From Butyrivibrio sp. FCS014 (GTDB lineage: Bacteria; Bacillota; Clostridia; Lachnospirales; Lachnospiraceae), in the NCBI RefSeq assembly GCF_000526935.1, contig NZ_JAHA01000007.1:372001-436000 (forward strand): a DNA stretch of 64,000 bases, read 5' to 3'. Position 1 is the first letter of the stretch. Each line of letters starts with the position of its first letter. Below are positions 31,316 to 39,639 of this stretch, piece by piece. The notes under the pieces were generated by a model. The model saw only the letters and a list, made by a program, of their open reading frames with translations. It did no database searches and had not been told where the DNA came from. The position numbers and the translations under genes were made by a program.

Positions 31316-32236
31316 ATGAATGCGAAAGCAAAGGACAACAATCTACATAACACGCTGGTGTATATAAGACAACACTGGCAGTTGTATGTATTCTTTTTGG
31401 GACCGGCCCTTATTCTTACGATTGTATTTAAGTATCTGCCCATGGGGGGAATACTGATCGCTTTCCAGAAATACAATCCTTTTAAAGGAATTTTAGGAAG
31501 CGAATGGGTAGGACTTAAGTACTTTCAACAGTTTCTTTCATCGCCGGATTTCCTTCAGTATCTGATGAACACCTTGAAACTGAGTGTGTTCGGACTTCTC
31601 TGGGGATTCCCGATGCCAATCATTTTGGCACTTCTTCTCAACCGAATAGCCAGCAGCAAGATCAAACAGAAGATTCAGCTGGTACTGTACATGCCAAACT
31701 TTATCTCAGTCATCGTACTTTGCGGTATGGTGAGAATCCTCCTGTCAGTAACGGGACCGCTGAACATGCTGCTTGGCAGCAACATCAACTTCCTTACAAT
31801 ACCCGCCGCCTTCAGACCCATCTACATCATAAGCGGCATCTGGCAGGGAGCCGGCTGGGCATCCATCATGTACACCGCAGCTCTTTCAAATGCCAGCAAG
31901 GAGCTCAAGGAAGCGGCCATGATCGACGGTGCCAACATCTGGCAGCAGATCAAGGCAGTTGAATGGCCCGCCATAAAGGATATGGTAGTGATCCAGTTCA
32001 TCCTTCAGGCAGGAAACATCATGAGTATCGGATTCGAGAAGGCATACGCACTTCAGTCGGACATGAACCTGGCTTCATCTGAGATCATAGCGACCTACGT
32101 TTACAAAAAGGGTCTCTTAAACGGAGACTACAGCTACTCTACAGCCGTTGGACTTTTCAACACCATCATCAACGTTATCCTGCTGGTTGCGGTTAACAAG
32201 ATAGTTGAGAAGATGAACGACGGACAGGGACTATAA
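31316..32236 (+). CDS. Sugar ABC transporter permease (LplB/YteP-like)
   Basis: A 306-residue inner-membrane permease with six helices. It belongs to the LplB-type permeases that work with large family-1 binding proteins: GPALILTIVFKYLPMGGILIAFQKY near the N terminus and the EAA loop EAAMIDGANIWQQI, which contacts the ATPase. I start at the ATG at 31316 with GAGGGGAG upstream; the frame is open earlier but crosses the promoter. It is the first gene of the importer operon. No ATP-binding gene is present, so a shared MsmX-like ATPase elsewhere is probably used. Confidence 0.92.
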   Translation: MNAKAKDNNLHNTLVYIRQHWQLYVFFLGPALILTIVFKYLPMGGILIAFQKYNPFKGILGSEWVGLKYFQQFLSSPDFLQYLMNTLKLSVFGLLWGFPMPIILALLLNRIASSKIKQKIQLVLYMPNFISVIVLCGMVRILLSVTGPLNMLLGSNINFLTIPAAFRPIYIISGIWQGAGWASIMYTAALSNASKELKEAAMIDGANIWQQIKAVEWPAIKDMVVIQFILQAGNIMSIGFEKAYALQSDMNLASSEIIATYVYKKGLLNGDYSYSTAVGLFNTIINVILLVAVNKIVEKMNDGQGL

Positions 32237-32248
32237 GGAGGAACTCAG

Positions 32249-33163
32249 ATGGAAAGGGCACTTAATATTAAAAAAAGTGAATTTGCAAGAGCTTCCATTG
32301 GGGACAAGATATTTCTTTTGACCGGATATGTACTTCTGGGGCTCTTCGTTGCAGCGATCGTAGGACCGGTGGTTTACATCATCATCGCCTCCTTCATGGA
32401 TCCTATCACGCTTCAGAATAAAGGCATTGTCTTCGACACCAGCAAGTGGACGCTGACAGCCTACGAGAGAGTCATGACCAATTCCCAGATCTGGACAGGA
32501 TTCTTCAACGCAATCCTGTACTCTGTACTGTTTTCGGCTATCTCGGTATTTATTACACTGCTTTGTGCTTATCCCATGTCCAGGGATGATTTTAAGGGAA
32601 AAAAGATATTTAACACAATTTTCATCATCACAATGTTTTTCGGTGGCGGACTGATCCCCACCTACCTTCTTATCAGTAACATGGGACTTCTGGACAGCAT
32701 GTGGGCGGTTATTCTTCCCGGATCCTTCAGTGTTTGGAATATGATCATCGCAAGGACCTATTACAAGGGAATTCCCACAGAGCTTCGGGAGGCAGCAGAT
32801 GTGGACGGCGCCAATGAACTGGTATTTTTCTTCAGGATCCTGCTTCCTGTATGTACACCGCTGATCGCGGTACTGGTACTGTGGCAGTTTGTGGGAATGT
32901 GGAACAGCTACTTTGACGCAATGATCTACCTTAACTCAGCAAGCAAGCAGCCGCTGCAGCTGGTTCTGAGGGCAATCCTTATTCAGAACGAGCCCGATCC
33001 CGGAATGATCGCGGATATGCAGAGTACAGCTCAGAGAGCACAGCTTGCGGAACTTCTTAAGTATGCCACCATCATCATCTCCAGCCTTCCGCTGGTAGTG
33101 ATGTATCCCTTCTTCCAGAAGTACTTTGATTCAGGAATCATGGTGGGATCGGTAAAGGGCTGA
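32249..33163 (+). CDS. Sugar ABC transporter permease (LplC/YtcP-like)
   Basis: A 304-residue partner permease with six hydrophobic segments. The loop LREAADVDGANELVFFFRILLPVCTPL is the EAA motif, and TMFFGGGLIPTYLLISNMGLLDS and QFVGMWNSYFDAMIYL are conserved in the YtcP/LplC branch. It starts 12 bases after the first permease with AAGGAGG upstream. The stop codon lies inside the first copy of a repeat that fills the gap before the binding-protein gene. Confidence 0.92.
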   Translation: MERALNIKKSEFARASIGDKIFLLTGYVLLGLFVAAIVGPVVYIIIASFMDPITLQNKGIVFDTSKWTLTAYERVMTNSQIWTGFFNAILYSVLFSAISVFITLLCAYPMSRDDFKGKKIFNTIFIITMFFGGGLIPTYLLISNMGLLDSMWAVILPGSFSVWNMIIARTYYKGIPTELREAADVDGANELVFFFRILLPVCTPLIAVLVLWQFVGMWNSYFDAMIYLNSASKQPLQLVLRAILIQNEPDPGMIADMQSTAQRAQLAELLKYATIIISSLPLVVMYPFFQKYFDSGIMVGSVKG

Positions 33164-33308
33164 GAACACCTGGCGAGGTTCTATCGAGCCTGGTGTGAAC
33201 GTGTTCTGGCGAACGTAGTGAGAGCAGAACTTCCTTGCTGAGAACACCTAGCGAGGTTCTATCGAGCCTAGTGAGAATCCCAGAGCATGAATTCCTTGCT
33301 AAGCAAGG
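33161..33308. repeat. 78-nt-spaced duplicated element between permease and binding-protein genes
   Basis: A 39-base sequence, TGAGAACACCTGGCGAGG..., at 33161-33199 recurs at 33239-33277 with a few changes. Each copy contains inverted arms around GAGGTTCTATCGA. CCTTGCT also recurs, and the second time it forms the hairpin CCTTGCT-A-AGCAAGG (33294-33308). The first copy begins at the permease stop codon. Hairpins in this position often set higher levels of the binding protein than of the permeases. Confidence 0.75.
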
Positions 33309-33347
33309 ATTAATCATAATCAACAAAGAGAAAAAAAGGAGAGGAAA

Positions 33348-35000
33348 ATGAAAAAGACAACATCTAGGTTACTGAGTGCAGCCATTGCAGCAGCTATGTC
33401 CATCAGCATGCTCACAGGCTGCGGCAACGGGGCAACAGGCAGTGGGGCTGCCGAAGTATCAGCAGAGGATCTTAGCTTTCCCCTGGAGAAAACGGTTACC
33501 ATAACAGGTACCATCAGCTATCCTTCAGGAACTGAGTCAGATCCCAACAAGAGAACCATCTTCAAGAGACTTGAAGAGGCAACCAACGTACATGTTGAGT
33601 GGACAGCAATTTCAAACGATCAGTGGGGAGACAAGATCCAGCTCAACATGGCAAACAAGAATACCCTTACAGACATGGTATTCAATGCAGGCTTCAGCAA
33701 TTCAGATCTTATCAGATATGCTGATCAGGGCGTTATCCTTCCTCTGGAGGAGTACATCGACAACAATATGCCTAACTTAAAGGCAGTATTTGATAAGTAT
33801 CCTGAGTACCGCACAATGTGCGAGGATTCAGAGGGACACATCTGGGCACTTCCCTGGATCGAGCAGCTTGGTTCCAACAAGACAGCTATTCAGACTGTAG
33901 GTAATAACTTCACATATATCAACAAGAAGTGGCTTGATTTCCTTGGACTTGAGACACCCACTACAGTTGATGAGTTTGAAGAAGTTCTTAAGGCTTTCAA
34001 GGATCACGCTTCAGACCTTCAGGCAGAGTTTGGCATCGAGGGTGACATCATCCCCATGAGCTGCATCATGAACGATCAGGATCCCAGCCTTCTTATCAAC
34101 GGCTTCGGCGAGGGCTACGGTGACAACGATATCGGACAGCACATTGCTGTAACAGACGACAAGAAGGTTATCTGCACAGCTACACAGGAAGGCTTTAAGT
34201 CAGGTATGCAGTGGCTCCACAAGCTCTATGAAGAGGGACTTATCGATCCCGAGTGCTTTACTCAGGACTGGTCCACATACGTAGCAAAGGGAAAATCCCA
34301 CAGATACGGTGTTTGCTTCACATGGGACGTTGCTAACATCGACAACCTTGAGGACTTCGTTCCTCTTGCAGCACTTCAGGCTGATACTAAGAACGTAACT
34401 CCCATGAATGGCTCTTTTACCTCAGGATTTGACAGAGGCAGATGCGTAGTTACAGCTAAGTGCGACAACCCTGCATTCGTATGCTCATGGCTTGATCTTA
34501 TGTACGATCCTTTCCAGTCACCTCAGAACAACTGGGGAACCTATGGTGAGGATGATGAGTTCGATATCTTCGAGCTTTCAGAGAACGCAAACGGCGAGAA
34601 GATGCTCAAGCACGCACCTCTTGGCGATGCTTCACCTGTTGAAGTTCGTGAGGCAGAGGCTGTAGGCGGACCTCTTGCAATCCTTGACGAGTACTACGGC
34701 GTATATGTTACATGCCCTGACGATGCTCAGTATCGTCTCGACTGGATCAAGGAGTACTACACAGACGACATGAACTGCGAGTATGTATATCCCAACGTAT
34801 TCATGACAGCTGATGACACAGAGAAGCTTACAACTATCCAGCAGGATCTTATCAGCTACATCAACACCAGCAGAAGTAACTTCGTTATGAACGGTCTTAC
34901 AGACAGCGAGTGGGATGAGTACCTCAAGCAGGTAGATGCTTACGGTCTTGAGAATTACCTTTCAATCTACCAGAAGTATCTTGATGAGTTCTACAAATAA
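33348..35000 (+). CDS. Sugar-binding lipoprotein of the ABC importer
   Basis: A 550-residue extracellular solute-binding lipoprotein of the large LplA/YtcQ type. The signal peptide ends with the lipobox SMLTGC. The mature part reads FKRLEEATNVHVEWTAISNDQWGDKIQL, typical of family 1 binding proteins, with many Trp and acidic residues for sugar stacking. Length near 550 residues is usual for LplA-like proteins that capture oligosaccharides. AAAAGGAGAGG precedes the ATG. Codons are strongly biased, suggesting high expression. The downstream GH32 and fructokinase indicate sucrose or fructo-oligosaccharides as cargo. Confidence 0.92.
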   Translation: MKKTTSRLLSAAIAAAMSISMLTGCGNGATGSGAAEVSAEDLSFPLEKTVTITGTISYPSGTESDPNKRTIFKRLEEATNVHVEWTAISNDQWGDKIQLNMANKNTLTDMVFNAGFSNSDLIRYADQGVILPLEEYIDNNMPNLKAVFDKYPEYRTMCEDSEGHIWALPWIEQLGSNKTAIQTVGNNFTYINKKWLDFLGLETPTTVDEFEEVLKAFKDHASDLQAEFGIEGDIIPMSCIMNDQDPSLLINGFGEGYGDNDIGQHIAVTDDKKVICTATQEGFKSGMQWLHKLYEEGLIDPECFTQDWSTYVAKGKSHRYGVCFTWDVANIDNLEDFVPLAALQADTKNVTPMNGSFTSGFDRGRCVVTAKCDNPAFVCSWLDLMYDPFQSPQNNWGTYGEDDEFDIFELSENANGEKMLKHAPLGDASPVEVREAEAVGGPLAILDEYYGVYVTCPDDAQYRLDWIKEYYTDDMNCEYVYPNVFMTADDTEKLTTIQQDLISYINTSRSNFVMNGLTDSEWDEYLKQVDAYGLENYLSIYQKYLDEFYK

Positions 35001-35012
35001 TTAAGTATTACC

Positions 35013-35042
35013 GGGGAGGAGGGATCTCCTCCCCATTTTTTT
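35013..35042 (+). terminator. Terminator between binding-protein and GH32 genes
   Basis: GGGGAGGA pairs perfectly with TCCTCCCC around 6 bases, followed by ATTTTTTT. Some read-through would be needed to reach the GH32 gene, for which I see no strong promoter. Confidence 0.88.
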
Positions 35043-35090
35043 ATCACGGGTTTATTTTAAATGTTTGGCAAATGAGGATCAGGAATAATT

Positions 35091-36572
35091 ATGAGTAACA
35101 AGTTAGACAAGGCAAGGGAATATGAAGTAAAAAAAGAGATGACCATACCGGAACAGCAGCGTCCGGCCTTTCATCTTACACCAAGATGCGGATGGATGAA
35201 CGATCCCAACGGTTTTAGCAGCTATAAGGGAGAATACCATCTCTTTTACCAGTATTACCCTTACGACACGGTTTGGGGACCGATGCATTGGGGACACGCA
35301 AAGAGCAAGGATCTTATTACCTGGGAATATCTTCCTGTGGCAATGGCTCCGGATGAGGAGTATGATAAAGATGGATGTTTTTCCGGCAGCGCAACAGAGC
35401 TGGAGGACGGAAGGCAGCTTCTTATCTATACAGGCGTCAACAAGGTTGAGGAAGAAAGCGGAGAGATCAAAGAGTATCAGACCCAGTGCGTTGCTGTGGG
35501 AGACGGTGTTAACTACGAGAAATTCGGAAATAATCCCGTTATCACTTCGGAGATGCTTCCCGAAGGAGCCGGCAAATACGACTTCAGAGACCCCAAGGTC
35601 TGGAGAGAAAATGGCAGATACTACATGGTTGTAGGCAACAAGACTCCCGACAGGGATGGCCAGATCCTGCAGTATGTCAGCGATGATGGATTCAAGTGGA
35701 CCTACGACAAAACGGTTATCAAGAACAACCACAGATTCGGCGCCATGTGGGAGTGCCCGGATTACTTCCCTCTTGAGGGCAAGCAGATCCTGCTTACCAG
35801 CCCCCAGGACATGCTTCCCGAGGAACTGGAGTTTCACAACGGCAACGGAACTCTTTGCATCATCGGAAGCCTGGATGAAAACGGGAACTTCTGTGAGGAG
35901 AACTGCCAGGCTGTGGACTACGGCATAGATTTCTATGCACCTCAGACAATACTTACTAAGGACGGACGAAGAGTGATGATCGGCTGGATGCAGAACTGGG
36001 ATACCTGCGGCATCAGGCGTGACGACTTCCCATGGTTCGGCCAGATGAGCTTCCCCAGGGAGATCACCCTTCACAACAACAAGCTTATTCAGCGACCTGT
36101 CAGAGAGATTGAGAACTACTACGGGAAAAGAATCAGCAGACAGAATGTACTTATATCTGACAGCGCTTCACTGTCCAGTATAGAGGGCAGATGTATAGAT
36201 ATGACAATAAATGTCAGAAGCACCGGAGAGGACCTTTCCTACAGGAAATTCGAGGTTCGCTTTGCGGATAACGGCAAGGCATACTCTACTGTTGAGTACG
36301 ATCCGGAGCAGGGCATTGTAAAAATAGACAGAAAGCATTCAGGCAGCAGACGTGCCATCGTGCATCAGAGAAGATGCAGAGTTGCCAACAACGGCGGAGA
36401 TATCAAGCTGAGGCTCATTCTTGACAGATACAGCATGGAACTGTTTATCAACGACGGTGAGCAGGTTATGTCCATGGTGATCTTAACGGACATCAAGGCT
36501 GAGGGCATCAGCTTTAAGGCAACAGGCGAACTGCTTATGGATGTGGAAATGTACGAGTTGGAAAGGAAATGA
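35091..36572 (+). CDS. GH32 beta-fructosidase / sucrose-6-phosphate hydrolase
   Basis: A 493-residue GH32 enzyme. The nucleophile is Asp38 in CGWMNDPNG; the transition-state Asp is in YDFRDPKVW and the acid/base Glu in MWECPDYF. The family's GCFSGSA stretch is also present. The five-blade propeller is followed by a beta-sandwich (after about residue 330) ending SFKATGELLMDVEMYEL. No signal peptide is seen, so it cleaves imported sucrose or fructo-oligosaccharides, or their phosphates, releasing fructose. It starts 90 bases after the binding-protein gene, past a terminator, and lies 6 bases before fructokinase. Confidence 0.93.
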   Translation: MSNKLDKAREYEVKKEMTIPEQQRPAFHLTPRCGWMNDPNGFSSYKGEYHLFYQYYPYDTVWGPMHWGHAKSKDLITWEYLPVAMAPDEEYDKDGCFSGSATELEDGRQLLIYTGVNKVEEESGEIKEYQTQCVAVGDGVNYEKFGNNPVITSEMLPEGAGKYDFRDPKVWRENGRYYMVVGNKTPDRDGQILQYVSDDGFKWTYDKTVIKNNHRFGAMWECPDYFPLEGKQILLTSPQDMLPEELEFHNGNGTLCIIGSLDENGNFCEENCQAVDYGIDFYAPQTILTKDGRRVMIGWMQNWDTCGIRRDDFPWFGQMSFPREITLHNNKLIQRPVREIENYYGKRISRQNVLISDSASLSSIEGRCIDMTINVRSTGEDLSYRKFEVRFADNGKAYSTVEYDPEQGIVKIDRKHSGSRRAIVHQRRCRVANNGGDIKLRLILDRYSMELFINDGEQVMSMVILTDIKAEGISFKATGELLMDVEMYELERK

Positions 36573-36578
36573 CATTAC

Positions 36579-37544
36579 ATGAGCAGATTTGATGTGGTAG
36601 CCCTTGGAGAACTTCTTATTGATTTCACAAACAACGGCGAGAGCAGCCAGGGAAATCCTATATTTGAGGCCAATCCCGGCGGAGCTCCCTGCAACGTTCT
36701 GTCAATGCTTCAGAACCTTGGCAACAACACGGCTTTCGTTGGCAAGGTTGGAGATGACTTTTTTGGCAGAATGCTCACAGAGCGTGTTAAAAAGCAGGGA
36801 ATTGATGTGTCAGGCCTTCTGGTGGATCCTGAGATACCCACAACTCTTGCCTTTGTAAACAAGCTTCCCAACGGCGATCGGGATTTCTCCTTCTACAGGA
36901 AGCCCGGAGCAGATATGATGCTCACCGCAGATGATGTTGTCAGCGTAAAAGATATCATTGGCAATGGAGAGGTCTTCCACTTCGGAACACTGTCCATGAC
37001 ATCGTTTTCTGTGGAGGAAGCCACAAGACTTGCAGTTGATATAGCTAAGAACAGCGGAGCCCTTATCTCTTTTGACCCCAACTACAGAGCACCTTTGTGG
37101 GAGTCGGAGAAACAGGCCCTGGATGCTATGCGTTTCGGCTTTGAAAGCTGCGATATCCTGAAAATTTCAGACAATGAGGTGGAGCTCTTTACCGGTATTT
37201 CCGATGTTGAAGAGGGCGCCCGCAGGATCAAGGAGAAATATAATATCCCGCTGGTTTTTGCCACTCTGGGACCCGACGGAAGCATGGCTCTTTACAAGGA
37301 TATGGTGGTAAAAAGAGACGGCTTCATAAATCCGGATACCATCGAGACAACAGGAGCCGGAGATACCTTCTGTGCCTGCGCCATCGATTATGTCAGAAGA
37401 TGCGGAATTAAAATATTATCGGAGCAGCAGCTTGAGCAGTGCCTGACCTTTGCCAATGCTGCAGCTTCCATCATAACCACAAGGCGCGGAGCCCTTTCAG
37501 TGATGCCGACATGGCAGGAGGTTGAAGAATTCCTGCAGAAATGA
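36579..37544 (+). CDS. PfkB-family fructokinase
   Basis: A 321-residue ribokinase-family sugar kinase. The N-terminal GELLIDFTNNG and NPGGAPCNV glycine motif bind sugar, and ETTGAGDTFCACAIDYVRR near residue 260 is the second PfkB signature with the catalytic Asp. DGDFSFYRKPGAD-like spacing (NGDRDFSFYRKPGAD) is typical of bacterial fructokinases. It would phosphorylate fructose released by the GH32 enzyme, feeding glycolysis. It starts 6 bases after the GH32 stop, so they form one unit. Confidence 0.92.
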   Translation: MSRFDVVALGELLIDFTNNGESSQGNPIFEANPGGAPCNVLSMLQNLGNNTAFVGKVGDDFFGRMLTERVKKQGIDVSGLLVDPEIPTTLAFVNKLPNGDRDFSFYRKPGADMMLTADDVVSVKDIIGNGEVFHFGTLSMTSFSVEEATRLAVDIAKNSGALISFDPNYRAPLWESEKQALDAMRFGFESCDILKISDNEVELFTGISDVEEGARRIKEKYNIPLVFATLGPDGSMALYKDMVVKRDGFINPDTIETTGAGDTFCACAIDYVRRCGIKILSEQQLEQCLTFANAAASIITTRRGALSVMPTWQEVEEFLQK

Positions 37545-37567
37545 CCGGCGGTGAAAGGTAGACTGCG

Positions 37568-38518
37568 ATGGTAAAGATTGATCTTATTACAGGCTTTTTG
37601 GGAGCCGGGAAGACAACTTTCATAAAGAACTACGCAAGGCATCTTCTTGATCAGGGCGAGAGGATCTGCATTATCGAGAACGACTACGGTGCGGTGAATA
37701 TAGATATGGTCATGCTTCAGGACCTTCTTTCGGATAACTGCAATCTGGAGATGATCGTGGGAGGCGACGGAAAGGAAGCCCACAGGCGGCGCTTTCGCAC
37801 CAAGCTGATATCCATGGGCATGAGCGGCTATACAAGAGTTATCATCGAGCCCTCGGGTATCTATGACGTGGATGAGTTTTTTGATGTGCTCTACGATGAA
37901 CCGCTGGACCGGTGGTATGAAATAGGAAGCGTCATTTCCCTGGTGGATGCAAAGTCCTTGTTCGAACTGGATGACATGAGGCGCTACGTCTTTATGTCAG
38001 AGATTGCAAACGCCGGTAAGCTGGTTATTTCCAAGATCACTGAGGATACCGACTGCGACAGGGTGATTGCAAAGGTCAACGAGATCATGGCAGAGTTTGG
38101 CGGAAAGACCTTTGACCGGGGAAAAGACTTTGTGGCCAAGAGCTACGATGACTACACAGCCGATGATTATGAAGCTTTGAGGACCTGCGGCTATCGCCAT
38201 GCGTCATACGTGAAGATCCCCATAGAGGACAAGCAGTTTACACCGCTTTTCTATTTTGATCCGAAGATGAGCAGGGATGAACTTGAAAAGATAACGAAGG
38301 ATCTTTTTGAAAGTAAGGAAGCCGGAAGAGTTATCAGAGTCAAGGGATTTGTAGATACAGGGGATGGCAGTCAGGTTGAGATCAATGCCACTTCCGGAAA
38401 GATTACCGTGACCGATGTTGTCAGCAGCAGAAATGTCCTGATCATCATCGGAGAAAGACTAAATAAGGAATACATAAATAACATCATGAAAGACAAATGC
38501 TCAGTCGTCTCGCTGTGA
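37568..38518 (+). CDS. CobW/G3E-family P-loop GTPase lacking the usual CxCC
   Basis: A 316-residue GTPase of the COG0523 metal-chaperone family. Walker A is GFLGAGKTTF at residues 8-17; the Walker B/switch region is RVIIEPSGIYDVDEFFDVL. In most members a GCxCC metal motif follows the first domain; here that place reads NLEMIVGGDGKEAHRRRF, with no CxCC. The C-terminal CobW domain (about 190-315) retains the usual strands. Loss of the motif suggests a different cargo or no metal transfer. It follows fructokinase by 23 bases but probably has no role in sugar use. The stop lies in a terminator. Confidence 0.85.
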   Translation: MVKIDLITGFLGAGKTTFIKNYARHLLDQGERICIIENDYGAVNIDMVMLQDLLSDNCNLEMIVGGDGKEAHRRRFRTKLISMGMSGYTRVIIEPSGIYDVDEFFDVLYDEPLDRWYEIGSVISLVDAKSLFELDDMRRYVFMSEIANAGKLVISKITEDTDCDRVIAKVNEIMAEFGGKTFDRGKDFVAKSYDDYTADDYEALRTCGYRHASYVKIPIEDKQFTPLFYFDPKMSRDELEKITKDLFESKEAGRVIRVKGFVDTGDGSQVEINATSGKITVTDVVSSRNVLIIIGERLNKEYINNIMKDKCSVVSL

Positions 38519-38536
38519 GACGGCCGAGCATTTTTT
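38499..38536 (+). terminator. Terminator overlapping the end of the CobW-like gene
   Basis: GCTCAGTCGTCTC pairs with GAGACGGCCGAGC (one mismatch, one G-T), followed by ATTTTTT. Confidence 0.85.
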
Positions 38537-38565
38537 AATGGGAAACTAAATGGGAGCAAAATATA

Positions 38566-39480
38566 TCAAGCCATGATTCCCTGCACAATTGTTGCTGCCA
38601 GAATGGAGATGGCATAGCATGCGTTAATTGTTATGAAATTCTTTATTGAAGTGATAAAGGTCTTTTCCTTGATCTGCTCTTTCTTAAAGGTGTGAATGTT
38701 CTTCACTACAATGGGCAGTGACAGGAAGAAGATAAGTGCTGCGGGATTAAGGATCTTAAAGATCACCATCAGTGCCACGGATACGTAGGTTCCGTAGTAG
38801 AGAAGGGCGTAGAGCCTTACTGCCCACTTCCTTCCGATATAATGTGCCAGTGTAAGTCTTCCCACTGCTGTGTCCTTCTCAATATCGCAGGTGTTGTTGG
38901 CCAGCATGATATTGGCTGTGGTGAAGGTGGTCACCAGCGAGAACAGGAAGAACTCAATAAACGGCCGTACATTTATCTGTAATAGAATTGTATCCCAGGA
39001 TAGGCCGAGGGTAATGTAGTTAAGAGGGTTGTTAATATATAACATGAGGAATGGAATGAACATACCATAGGCCACTCCTGAGATAGCTTCACCAAGTGGA
39101 ATCCTTGAGATCGGAATAGGTCCGAAGGTGTAGAAGATTCCAAGAAGAAAACAAAAGGCACCGAGAAGAAGGACTACAATGCCTGTCTTATAGGCCAGGT
39201 AAAGACCAAGAACAGTACTTATGCCCAGCATTATCATGATCGCTGCAAAGGCACTCTTTCTGGGTATTGGCAGCATTTCCGGGTAATCCTTGCTGTCGAT
39301 GTAATTATTGATGGCTGTTGTTGTAAGATCAAATATAAACATAGCGATAAAAAACACAGTCATCAGCGGAACATTAACCGGCTGCTTCTGATATATAATG
39401 AACAGCAATGTATTCAGAAAAGCAAAGAGACTGGTTATCTTTGTGGTGATCTCCACATATTTCAAAAATCTTTTAAACAT
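38566..39480 (-). CDS. UbiA-family prenyltransferase (MenA/DmkA-like)
   Basis: A 304-residue membrane prenyltransferase with about nine helices. The two Asp-rich substrate motifs are visible: NNYIDSKDY and NNTCDIEKD, matching 1,4-dihydroxy-2-naphthoate polyprenyltransferase (MenA), which makes demethylmenaquinone. FGPIPISRIPLGEAISGVAYG is the conserved loop between helices. In the Listeria EET locus the equivalent gene (dmkA) makes the dedicated quinone. It is divergent from the Ndh2 operon across the operator-like region at 39548-39601. AGAGG lies 6 bases before the ATG. Confidence 0.87.
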   Translation of the reverse strand: MFKRFLKYVEITTKITSLFAFLNTLLFIIYQKQPVNVPLMTVFFIAMFIFDLTTTAINNYIDSKDYPEMLPIPRKSAFAAIMIMLGISTVLGLYLAYKTGIVVLLLGAFCFLLGIFYTFGPIPISRIPLGEAISGVAYGMFIPFLMLYINNPLNYITLGLSWDTILLQINVRPFIEFFLFSLVTTFTTANIMLANNTCDIEKDTAVGRLTLAHYIGRKWAVRLYALLYYGTYVSVALMVIFKILNPAALIFFLSLPIVVKNIHTFKKEQIKEKTFITSIKNFITINACYAISILAATIVQGIMA

Positions 39481-39547
39481 TTTTAACCTCTATTTCACTA
39501 AAATAAGTTTAAATTTTACTAAAAATTTTGCAAAATAAATTTGAATA

Positions 39548-39601
39548 TTAACTTGTTGTGCGCAATTAAATATGATATCATATCAATACTCATTGCGCAA
39601 C
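39548..39601 (+). promoter_or_regulatory. Promoter with nested dyad symmetry ahead of the EET operon
   Basis: TTAACT (39548-39553), 17 bases, TATGAT (39571-39576) form a reasonable sigma-A promoter. A perfect 14-bp palindrome ATATGATATCATAT (39570-39583) covers the -10, and the outer arms TGCGCAAT (39559-39566) and ATTGCGCA (39592-39599) are inverted repeats. This looks like a regulator site controlling ndh2 and perhaps menA. Confidence 0.6.
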
Positions 39602-39639
39602 GCTTGATTTGAAACGTTTAGAAAGAAGGAAACGAAACA

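Noticed and set aside
39548..39601. Rex redox-repressor binding site
   Set aside because: The dyad TGCGCAAT...ATTGCGCA does not fit the TTGTGAA-N4-TTCACAA consensus, so Rex control is not claimed.
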